The translations under genes were made by a program, and so were the position numbers. A DNA stretch of 64,000 bases, taken from Zantedeschia hybrid cultivar. Taxonomy: Eukaryota; Streptophyta; Magnoliopsida; Alismatales; Araceae. The notes beneath the pieces were generated by a model. That model was not told where the DNA came from, did not search any database, and was given only the letters and a program-made list of their open reading frames with translations. Positions within the stretch are counted from its first letter, which is position 1, and each line of letters begins with the position of its first letter. The DNA is taken from the NCBI GenBank assembly GCA_030544215.1, contig JARZZO010000011.1:2590001-2654000 (forward strand). Direction: 5' to 3'. Below, piece by piece: positions 11,301-23,300 of this stretch.

Positions 11301-14300
11301 TGAAACAAGAAGCAATTTGCAACATTGTATTTCTTAAATGTTTTAAAGTAATATGATACATAGGAAATTTTTAGGTATTTCTGCACATTAGTTATATTTA
11401 GTGATTTTCTTACATACATTTGAAGTTAAGCTTAAATTCAAACAATATAACTTATTAGCAAACATATAAAATTGTAAAAGCTCTTTAATACAAATCATTA
11501 GGTTTACACAGTTTTTAATCATAGATGTGCATCCAGTTATTTGACTACTTCATAAAAGAACTAACGCTATCTGACAGGTGTTCAAACAGTCTGCTAGGTA
11601 TGACAAGTAGAAAGGTCAACTAAATGTTGAAGGTTATAGGGACTTGACAGAAACCTAGGTTGAAGCCTTCGGCTTTTGATATAGAGCAACTGATGAACAA
11701 GCCCAGCCATGGGGTCATTGTCCTTGTTGTATGTGAAATGTAGCCAAAGGCGGAGCTTTTAAATTGCAACGATTTCATATATCTATAGCAGTGCATTTTA
11801 ACGATGACATGGTATAACACAAAATGCTAGAATTTAACTTTGGGTTAGGTAAAGTAGAATCCATAAAATCAAGCATGAATGACCTTTTTCCTCCCCTATT
11901 CTTTCTCTACACAACTGATGCGGGACAGCAAGGGAAAGAGGGAAGAATGGCTCGAAGGCCAGGGTTAAAGCAGATGAGGAGAGAGAGAGAGAACGAGCGA
12001 GAAATGGAGAGGAAGAAGAATATGTTTGCAGGAGGAGATAGAGGCATTGGGCGACAGGGCATCTCACCCTCCCTTCACGGGATCCCAGCAGGAACACATC
12101 ATACGCATAACGGCTGCTCTTTCACAGTAATTTTTTTCATTCCATCATTATCCATCCTTTTCCCAAGAGAAAGTACGAGACTATAAATAGAGCAAGCAAC
12201 CCTAACAACCCTAACACTAAAGGATCAAAATGTCCCTTATTCAAAATAAAAGACTAAAACAAACCTAAAATCTTAAAAAAAATAAAAATATATACCAATT
12301 GGGCCTCTACTGGGCCAAATAAAGTAAACAATTGACCCTTGGTTTTGTTTCCGTAGTGCTTGGATTATCATCATTCTCCCTTGGATCGAGAAAACTCGTC
12401 CTCGAGTTTTGAAGTGAGTCAATTATTCATGGAGAAATGGTGGCAGCATATTCAGGAAACACCACAGACGGCTCTTGAATCATCATGTGCATGAATGCTT
12501 CAACTTGAGATGTAAAGTGTGCCTCAATGTCACTCCATATGTGGTCAAAATCTTGCGGGCTGATGATGTCTTGAATGACCTTCGATTGATCGACCACATC
12601 TCCAATTAGCTCTCCCGTCTTCGGCTCAAACTCTTCAGTAAGAAAGAGATCATCATCCGCTATAGACATCACTGAATCAACATCTCCCACATATTCATCT
12701 TCTAGTGATGGATCAGCTATCTTTCATCTAAGTTTCATATTCTTCGATCATCGTTTGGTCGGCCTATTAGGAAAGGAAACTTCCTTTGGTTTGGCCAACA
12801 TGACACAAAAACTTTGAATATCACCCTTTAATTGGTTCAAATCGTTCTTGAAGTTGTTCCAATCTTTCTCTAAGTTGCCCCATCCAAGATCTTCAGACAT
12901 CCCCCAATGCTTACTAGAGTAGCCGGTAGCCATCGTCTCGAGAAGCGTGCTAGGTAATCAAAAGCATCCGAAAGTCAACACGCAAATCGAGACGACAGAT
13001 GCGGGTCTCCAAAAAAACTAATGCACCAATGTTTGATGGGGCACTGGACGAGGTCTACCTCACTATAAGGATGCCACAGACACGATCGGCACGTAAAACG
13101 GAGCACAAAAATGCTCTCACGCGATTGGCACAATCGTCGGAGGTGGGCACAGTCGAGGCAGGAACACGTTGGAAAGAGGCTAGCCTTGTTGAGATGAATC
13201 CAACGGTGCTGACGACGTGTGAATTGGAGTCCAGATGACTCCCTGACGATCGCGATGCGCTAAGGACTTCTAATGCACCGCCTGGTGCACTGCAGCAGGC
13301 CCAAATAGGCCCCTGGCTTAGATTAGGGTTGAACCAGGTGGGAACGTGGCTCGAACCAGAAGACTCCAAGTGGCTCGAACCCACTTAATTTAACCTGGCT
13401 CAAACCAGGTTATCATGGGCTGCAAGTGGCTCGGGCTTAGCTTGGACCTAAACCAAGTCAAACGTAGTTGACCAGGTTAACTAAATAGGCACGAGCACTT
13501 TCTCTCCTCCTTCTCCCCCTTCCCTCGTAACCCTAATACAGGGAGAGAGCAAGAGTGAGCGACAGGGAGATGATGATGGCAATGGTGGATCCACATGACA
13601 AGGCGGTAGCAACGCTGGCGAGAGCCGGCGGCCGCTGGGTCCACCGGCAACAATGGCAAATGCAAATAGCAGCAACAGGAGCTGCTAGTGTCAACAGCGG
13701 CAACTTCAGGTGGAGGCGAGGACAGTTGAGATGCCACCGATGGCGCCGCCAACAGCTGGGGCTGTTGGTGGCAGCGGCAGGGGCTGCTGAGGGCAGTGAC
13801 GGCTCCGACTAGGCCCACCGGTGACAGCGGTGACAGTAGGGATAGTAGGGGGTGGCGACAATGGCGACGCCAGGGGGGCGCCAACCCCTCCCCTCGCACC
13901 TCTTCTTCTTTTTCTTGTGTTGTGGTGGCCCACACCACAACACTATGTGGGTATAAGCCTCTTATGCTTAGCCGGTCCCAAGCCCGGATAAAGGAGGAGG
14001 GTTGCGGTAGGTGACAGCCAGCGTAAAAATCTTATCACATCTCATGATATGGATTTAATCAAAATTAACGTTGGGGCGTCCTCTACTTACGACGCGCTGC
14101 ACCAGAGCCTGGATGTAGTGAGAAATAGGCAAGGGTTGAGGGCGTTCCCCGCAAGCGACGCGTCACGTCGGCGCCCAGATGTGGTGTTAAATGAGCAAGG
14201 GTTCCCACATCATGGACGGATGTCGGTAAAGAAGCTACTCCATAGAATCGAACAAAGAATAGGACACAGGACAAACTTAGAGAATATAGATGTTATTACA

Positions 14301-17300
14301 AAGAGAGTTCTAAGAAAGTGCAGATTGAGAAAAGGATTAGAGTAGGTTCTTGGAATATAGGGTCTCTTACAGGAAAATTAATGGAACTTGTTGACACCAT
14401 GGAGAAAAGAAAAGTCAATATTGCTTACATTCAAGAGATTAAATCGGTAGGAGGAAAAAGTAAGGAAGTAAGAAATACAAGTTACAAATTGTGGTGTATA
14501 GGAAAGGAGAAAAATAAGAATGGAGTAGGTATTATTATTGATAAAACTCTGAAGGATGCAGTGGTAGCGGTGAGGGGAGTAGGAAATAGGATTATCCTAC
14601 TGTAATTAATTATAGATAGAGATGCGATTAATGTAGTTAGTGCCTATACTCCACAAGTTGGATTAGATAGCGAGAGTAAACGGAGATTTTGGGAGGATAT
14701 GGATGACCTTATGCAGAACATACGAAATGAAGAGAATATATTTATTGGTAAGGACCTCAATGGGCATGTAGGAAATGAACGTCAAGGTTATGAGAAAGTT
14801 CGTGGAGGTTTTGGCTTTGGGACTAATGAGGAGGAAAAAAGTATCCTCGATTTTGCTATAGCCTACGACCTTATACTAGTAAATACTCACTTTATAAAAA
14901 GGGACTCATTTAGTGACCTTTAAAAGTGGATAAAATAGAAATCAAATTGACTTCATTCTCGCAAAGAAAACAAATCGCACTTTATGCAAAGATTCAAAGT
15001 TATCTCCGGAGAGGCCTAACAAGTCAACACAGGTTAGTAGTCTTAGATGTTAAGATCAAGAAGTGGTCAGGTATGTTTAGAAGGAAGACTGCTACTAGAA
15101 CAAGGTGGTGAGAATTAAAAGGGATGAAGCAAGTGATGTTTAAGAATGAACTTCTCAATATAGGTGATTGGAAGTCAGATTTGAAGACCAATACTATGTG
15201 GGTAGATATTGCCTCAAAGATTAGAGAAGCAGCTAGAAAGTACTCCGAGAGTCTAAAGAACGTGGCCCACCTGCGAAGGAGAGGTGGTGGTGGAATGAGG
15301 ATGTACAGAAGGCAGTGAAGAGTAAAGAGAATAGTATAAAAGATTATCAGATTGTGATAATAATGAGGCTTATAAACAATACAAGATAACAAAAAATAAA
15401 GCAAAAAAAAATGTTAGTCGAACAAGAGCTCAGGCCTTTGAAAAGATGTATGAGAAACTTGAAACTAAGAAAGGAGAAAAAGATATTTATAAATTAGCAA
15501 GAATAAGAGAGAAAAGATGTCGGAATCTTTAACCAAGTTAGGTGCATCAAGGATAGTGAAGGAAAGATTTTGGTGAAAGATGAGGACATCAAAAAAAAGT
15601 GGAGAAGCTACTTTGACAATCTTTTAATGATAATCATAGTGGAAACATAGTGGGCATAGAATGTACAACAGAGCATAATGTGAACTATACTAGGAGGATT
15701 AGATTTTCGGAAGTCAATGAAGCATTGAAGAAGATGAAAATAGGTAAAGTTAGGTGCATCAAGGATAGTGAAGGAAAGATTTTGGTGAAAGATGAGGACA
15801 TCAAAAAAAAGTGGAGAAGCTACTTTGACAATCTTTTAATGATAATCATAGTGGAAACATAGTGGACATAGAATGTACAACAGAGCATAATGTGAACTAT
15901 ACTAGGAGGATTAGATTTTCGGAAGTCAATGAAGCATTGAAGAAGATGAAAATAGGTAAAGTTTGTGACCCTGATGGAATTGCTATTAAAGTGTGGAAAT
16001 GTTTAGAAGATGTAGGAGTAGAATAGTTGACCCGACTGTTTAACAAGATCCTAGTCTCTAAGAAAATACTAGATAAATAGAAGAAGAACACTCTTATACC
16101 TATTTTTAAAAACAAATGAGACATCCAGAACTGCTCAAATTATAGAGGAATTAAGCTCATAAGTCATACTATGAAGCAGTGAAAGAGAGTTGTGGAACAT
16201 CGTTTACGTTTTGACACAACTATCTCGGCCAATCAATTCGGCTTTATGCCAGATCGATCAACTATGATAACTATCTTTCTCATTAGGAGCTTGATAGAGA
16301 AATATAAAGATATGAAGAAAGATCTACATATGGTGTTCATTGATTTAGAGAAGGCCTATGATAGAGTTTCAAGAGATGTCTTGTGGTGGGTGTTGAAGCG
16401 TAAGAAGGTATCTACTAGGTACATACAAATATTAAAAGACATATATGAAAGAGCAACTACTAGCGTCCGCACAGTCGGAGGCGAAACAAAAGATTTTCCT
16501 ATTTCCGTTGGAATGCATCAAGGATCAACAGTAAGTCCTTACCTTTTCGCATTAGTTATGGATGATTTAACAAAAGATATATAAGAGGACATATCGTGGT
16601 GTATGATGTTTGCGGATGATATTGTGTTGATAGATGAGACGCAAAAGGGAGTCAATATAAAATTAGAACTTTGGAGGAGCACCTTAGAATCTAAGGATTT
16701 CAGGTTAAGTAAAACTAAGACACAATACATGCATTGTAAGTTTAGTGAAAGTCGGGTAGGCGAAAAGAAGAGAGTTAAATTGGATGGGATGGTAATATCC
16801 CAAAGCACCCATTTCAAATATCTTGGTTCGATCCTCCAAGAAGATGGAGGGTACGATGAGGATGTTAGCCATAGGATTAAAGCAGGATGGGTGAAGTGGA
16901 GACTTGCCACGGGAGTCTTGTGTGACTGTAAGATCCTAACGAAGCTGAAAGAAAAATTTTACTGTACGGCGATAAGACCTGCAATGTTATATGGTAATGA
17001 GTGTTGGGCAATGAAGGGGCAACATATCTCCAAAATGAATGTTGCCGAAATGAGAATGTTAAGGTGGATGTACGGGCACACTAGACTAGATAAAATTTGT
17101 AATGAGTATATTAAAGAAAAGATAGGAGTGGTACCAATTGAGGACAAATTGAGAGAAGGGAGACTGAGATGGTTTGGGTATGTTAGGCGTAGGCCTAGGG
17201 AGGCTCCAGTTAGAAAAGTGAAGCATATTAGGATAGACGAGGGGGAAGAAAGAAAGGGGTAGACCTAGATTAACTTGGAGGAAGGTAGTACAACATGATT

Positions 17301-20300
17301 TGGAAGCTTTAAACCTTCGAAAAGAGGTAGCCCAAAATCGTTTAGAGTGGAGACAGAGAATCCATATAGCCGACCCCAATTATTTGGGATTAAGGGTTCG
17401 TTGAGTTGAGTTGAGTTGTGGTGGCCCACACCAAGAGAGAAAGGGATCGGAGGAAGGAGAAGGTGGGGGGCTGAAACTGAGAGATAGGGAGAGAAAGAGA
17501 CTACAGGAGGGAGAAAGAACAAGAGGAAAGCGGTGGGCTGGATCTCCTCTTCCCCAACCTCCTGCGGGTTACTATTCACGGGAACAATAGTCGCGTTAAC
17601 AATGAAGAGAAATAGAGGGATAAAGGGGAGGAGAGAGATATGTTAGGGGAAAAGAGAGAAACGATGGTGACGGAGCGGTAGCACGAGGATCGTGGTTGAG
17701 CTCTGATACCAAAACTAATACGGGACAGTAAGGGAAAGAGAGAAGAATGGCTCGAAGGCTAGGTTTAAAGGAGATGACAAGAGAGAGAGAACGAGCGAGA
17801 GATGGAGAGGAAGAAGAATATGTTTGCAGGAAGAAATAAAGGCACTGAGCGACGGGGCATCTCACCCTCCCTTTACGGGATCCCAAAAGGAACATATCAC
17901 ACGCATAACGATGGCTCCCTCATAGTACTTTTTTTTTCCATTCCATCATCATCCATCCTTTTCCAAAGAGAGAGTACAAGACTATAAATAGAGCAAGCAA
18001 CCTTAACAAATCTAATACTAAAGGACCAAAATGCCCCTTATTCAAAGTAAAAGCCTAAAACAGACCTAAAATCTTAAAAAAATAAAAAAATCATCAATTG
18101 GGCCTCTACTGGGCCAAATAAAATAAACAATAGACCATTGGCTTTGTTTTCACAGCTCTTGGATTCCCATCATTTCAAAACTGATGCAGGACAGCGAGGG
18201 AAAGAGGGAAGAATGGCTCGGAGGCCAGGCCAGGGTTAAAGGAGATGACGAGAGAAAGAGCGAGTGAGAGATGGAGAGGAAGAAGAATATGTTTGCAGGA
18301 GGAGATAGAGGCACTGGACGGCGGGGCATCTTACGCTCCCTTCACGGGATCCTAAAAGGAACACATTACAAGCATAACAGCGGCTCTTTCACAGCAATTT
18401 ATGTTTCCCATTCCATCGTCATCCATCCTTTTCCCAAGAGGGAGTACAAGACTATAAATAGAGCAAGCAACCCTAACAACAGACCAAAATGTCCCTTATT
18501 CAAAATAAAAGATTAAAACAGACCTAAAATCTTAAAAAAATAGAAAATACATTAATTGGACCTCTGATGGGCCAAATAAAATGAACAATAGACCCTTGGC
18601 TTTGTTTCCGCAGCTCTTGGATTCTCATCAACAACTCAATTTAGCCACAGGGAAAGCTTCTAAACTGTAATGACACTATATAAGCCAAAGCTAGAGCTTC
18701 TAGACCGTCATGACATTATATATCTAACAGCCCTACTTTTCAACAGTGACATTATATACCACAGAACACTAAAATTTTGCAAAGCTTTCATAAGTTATAT
18801 TGTATAGTTCAGAAAATTAGATGTAAAACATCTCTCCCCTCCCCCTTCTCTACTCAACTTAATTCAGCAAGTCCATCCATCTTTTTCTTGAAGGTGATCA
18901 TAGTTTAACCTTCTCATATGTTATTCGCTCACTCAGACAATAAAATGGATATACTGACCCATTTCCAAATGGATTGATGCCCTTTTATTTTACCCTGGCT
19001 ATGTGCTTTTGCCTGATATGGTAAGGAATGTTACTTGAGATAACTTGGCCTAGACTGAACCTATTTACTTTCCATTGGACATAGCTTTGTAGGTCAAATG
19101 CTTATTCAGATTTCCAGGTGCATGAGATTGGACTTCTAGGATAGTTCAGCAACTTGCAGCATGTTCTGTTTTGAGGTTGCTTTGCAAGTGAGTTTACCTA
19201 CACTTATGGCAATTATTCTTGCCTAGTCTTTCATGAGGATCACTTTTACAATTTAAGTGAGTTAATTGAAGATGCAAACTGTATGGTATGTCCATATCTT
19301 TTTTATAGCATTTGAAATTAGAGACTAGGCAAGAAAAGAAGGAATAGAAAGCAAAATTCAATTAGCCAGCTACTATGAACAGTTAATCCCAACCCCTTGG
19401 AACAAAGGGCCCAAAGGTATCTCAGCAGACAATTACTTTGTGAAGTTTCTCAAAGCATGCAAAAGTGTAAATGGGGATGTTTCTGAAGACAAACTGGAAT
19501 TGAGATAATATCCACCATGTTTTCAGGATATGGATCCATATACCATGGAATAAAATGAAAACACATCCTTGGGAATCCATCATCCAGCTAATTTAGTTTA
19601 TAGGGAAAATCCACTTCATCGAACTGTTCTTAAAATTCTATACATGCCTTGTGTCTTTCTCACTGACCACTATAGCCAGAAACAATAAAGCTCATCCCAC
19701 AATTCCCACCATGAAAGAGTCAGCTGCCTCTTATTGCTTATAAGTTATAACAGAGGCACAATAACTTTCTGGAAGCACATCTCTCTTAAGTTAGCAAATG
19801 TACGAGCAATACAGCAAAAAAAAAACTGTCCTCTGTGAAGATACCTGGCCATCAAAAAAGGAAACCAAAACTGTAGATGAACCAGGACACCGAGATTCAA
19901 TGGCACTCTGAGAGATAATCTGTGCTGGTTTAGCCACTGAATCTCCTTGACAATTTGACACGAGCTTTGCACAGTTCTCCATTAGCTCCCTAGCAAATAA
20001 TCCAGCATTAATTCCTGAAAAGGTAACAAAAGTGACATGCCTCCATCAGGCCTCCACTAACACGGCCTTTAAAACATCAACAACATAAGAGTTGGGCTAA
20101 TGCACCAAATATCTGTAACCACAATAAAGATATACGCAACTTCCTATATTTCCACAATTGTGTGCTGTGTGCAGAGGTAGGCAGCATGCACAGAACATGC
20201 CACTATTACACCGCATAGCATAACGTGCAGGCCCGGACACGGGTGCAATAAGTTTAATTAGCAAAGATGGAAAAGATGACAAGAAATCCATCATAGAATG

Positions 20301-23300
20301 TCATATCAAGATATGAAACGTCCATCAGATGTGGCAAGGCATCTACTCGGGGAGCGCCTGCTTCCAGCAATCATCTCACATTTCCTGACGAACCTGCAGT
20401 GGTCAAAAAGCACAAGCAAATCTGTGCCTCATTTATGCATCCCAGATAATGACGAAAAAGGTGGAAAAGGCATTTCCTACAATATTTTTTGTCACTAGTA
20501 ATGTGACATCTCATTCAATTTCTCAAAATATCATCCATAATTTCACGATTTATATTAGTCAGTTTTTTAGGATGAGACAAGAGAAAAGGGATCACATTTT
20601 GTGAGGGGACTGCCTACGAGGAATTTTAACCCCTCCCGCCAGATCCCAAGCACCTAACTGAAGATTGAAACCTGTTGGCAGAAGTCATAATCGAATTGGC
20701 CCAAAGTTGTGGTCTAGTGAAATGAACTGAAATGATAGTTTTTGGGGTTCCAAGCCTGTACAAGCAATCAAGAGAGAACCATAGAGAAGAACATTTTCTA
20801 CCCTGTTTCATCAAAGAACATACTAGACTATGAGATTACAATAGCTGTACGGATTTAATGAATGCTACAAGGTGAAAAGCCCCAGGCCCTTTTTGTCCAG
20901 GCTATTGTCTCGCAGGCGAGTGAGTGTTATCTTAGCCATAGCCTTCAGAAGTTCCATTTACCATGGTTTTTCTGAGATAATGCAAACCATGATTCAAACT
21001 TCTAAGCTCGGAGTCTACTGGCTTTATTATAGAAGCATTTTTCATTAATGAATCAGTACAAGGATTGCTCACGAGTATACATGAACATTAACAAAGAGGA
21101 ATTAGGGAAAAACCAAAATCATCATAAAGAATGAATCAGGAATTAGATAAAACAAAACAGGAATGTGGTAATCTGTCAAGCCATCAACTAAACCTCAAAC
21201 ACTCAAGCTCAAGTAAACACTATAGAGCAGAAGTAGACCAATGCAATTTGTCCTCCAAGAACAAAGGGAATGCAATTTAATAGCCAGACAACTACAAGCA
21301 GTTCTGAAAAAGGGAAAACTGAATTTACACACTCAAAAGGGGAAAAAAAAAAAAAAAGAACAAACGATATGCAGTAAGATGAAGCCCCAGTCAAATCATG
21401 AATACCCAGTTTTCAACTTCAGATATTTTCTGGATAATTTAACATGTACCCAAAGTATTCTGGGTAAACAAATGTCCACTGATAATAATGTAGTCTACTC
21501 TATCGTGAGATACCATTAGAAAGGAATTACCTTCAAGTGACCATTGACCAACTCCATCAGCCACGCCTAACCAGTTCTTACATGCCACAAAGTAGGCATC
21601 TTCACCACCTGTTGATGCCTGGAATTGTTACTCTATATTACTGACCTTGGGTAAATCAAATGAAAATTTTGGCCTACATAAATTACACCAACAACCAAAT
21701 CAAAGATGCATACACAAAGGTAGACCAATTCAACAACTGTTAAAATCCAAATTACAAAATACAACTGTCAGCCTGATGTAAACCTCCGTGCATGACAAAC
21801 TCTCAGCAAGGACACTCGACCATAGAGAAGCTATGCACAAAGTCCCAACATATTTATGAACAAAGAACACTACCTAGTATTTTTCGCGGGCTTGAGAAGG
21901 TCTAGATTTTCATCTTTCTTATTTAGGTTTACCAAGAAGAAGCACCAATAGCAGATTAGGCCTCATGTCATAAGAATAAAAGTTGTTCAAATCTTAATGC
22001 ATCACTTACATAAAAGAGGTTAGCAAACGAGTTTAAAAATAAAATAGAGACCTGTATTTACTCTATGGTTATGGTTATTGGAAGACTCACAACACAATCA
22101 GCGGTAAGGAAAGATGTACAGCTAAATTATACCCAAGCACAACCACAATGGCTTAGTATCATTCGTCATATACAAGCCAACTTGGATTGACTTGAATGCA
22201 TTGGCTCAAGATGACTTCTAGACTTCTTTCTCAAAATTGCTGCCAGGACATCTACAGCTGATCAGACCTTCTTTTGGAGGTCCCTGCTGCGGCAGCATGG
22301 AAGGTTTTGATTCTCCCATTTTGGACTGGGTAGATAGAGTCTCATTCATTGTCTTGGTGCACATTGTATGTTTTGCATAGAGTGTATGTTTTAAGTAGAG
22401 GGCTCTTGAAAGCATATCGATACCATTGTACACCCCCTTTGATACCATTGTACACCCCTTTTTTGCATTTAATAAAATTGTGGTACAATCCACTTTCAAA
22501 ACAATGAAAATAAAAAAAGACTACATGTTGAAACAAAAACAAAAAAAGAGCGGTAGCAGCAGATGCACCTGCAGGGGCAGGTGGCAGAAGCAGCAGAAGC
22601 AAAGAGCAACAGCAGAGGCCCCAACAGGGGCAGACAACAGCAATATATGGTCCTCTGAGGGCTGACAGCAGCAGCAGAAGCAGTAACAGCAGCTTGCGGC
22701 AGCAGCTGGGACAGCATGCAGCGGCAGCAGCAGATTCAAAAAAAAAAAAAAAAGGAGAAAAAAAAAGAAGGTGAGGATGGAGGGGGGAGAGTCCACCCTC
22801 TAGTGGACTTCCCACCCTCACCGGGTGGGAAAAGCCCACCCGGTGAGGGTGGGAACTCTTCCCACATCCAGTGGGAAGAGTCCACCCGCATGGTGGACTC
22901 CTCACCCTCACCGGATGGAGAAGTCCCACTGTCCCAGCCGGTGAGGGTGGGGGGCCTGCGCCCCTATTCCCCCTCCTCAACTGTCCATCAGATAGTTATC
23001 TAACAAAAAAAAGAGGGAAAAAAAGAGGAGTTAAAAAATAAATAAATAAGATAAATAAGAGTCCTACTTACCCCCAACCCTTACCGGGTTGGGAAGACCC
23101 ACCCAGTGAGGGTGGGGGGACATTCCCACCTGCAGTGGGAAGACTCCCTCTGCACCCTCACCGGGTCTGTGCACCCTCACCAGGTGAATAGCACACCTGG
23201 TGAGGGTGGAGGCCTGCGCACCTCTTCTCTCCCCCCCTCCCTAACTAACCAAACTAGTTAGTTAATAAAAAGAAGTAATAAGATGAGAAAGAAGAGGGGT

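Larger units (their letters stand above)
11916..18630 (-). mobile_element. Three-LTR non-autonomous LTR retrotransposon, with a nested LINE
   Basis: Three related LTRs lie at 11916-12373, 17716-18172 and 18182-18630. The 5-bp duplication ACAAC (11911-11915 and 18631-18635) flanks the whole set, so it behaves as one insertion. The primer-binding site next to the middle LTR and the polypurine tract next to the left LTR both place it on the minus strand, in the same direction as the host gene. The two right LTRs are separated by only nine bases (18173-18181). Apart from the LINE at 13938-17416, the internal region is short and lacks reverse transcriptase and integrase. It has only small gag-like or unknown open frames. 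The LTRs differ visibly from each other, so the insertion is not recent. Confidence 0.85.

Noticed and set aside
12184..12191. TATAAATA on the plus strand of LTR A, suggesting plus orientation of the element
   Set aside because: Primer-binding site and polypurine side both show minus orientation. The plus-strand TATA is probably chance or an antisense promoter.
13477..13938. 153-codon minus-strand frame and overlapping frames
   Set aside because: Low-complexity GC-rich leader of the three-LTR element, comparable to 57190-57876 in the younger one.
22342..22980. 212-codon minus-strand frame
   Set aside because: It comes from CAG/CTG and CACC repeats in the U3 of the solo LTR. The product is Leu, Cys, Ser and Pro runs.
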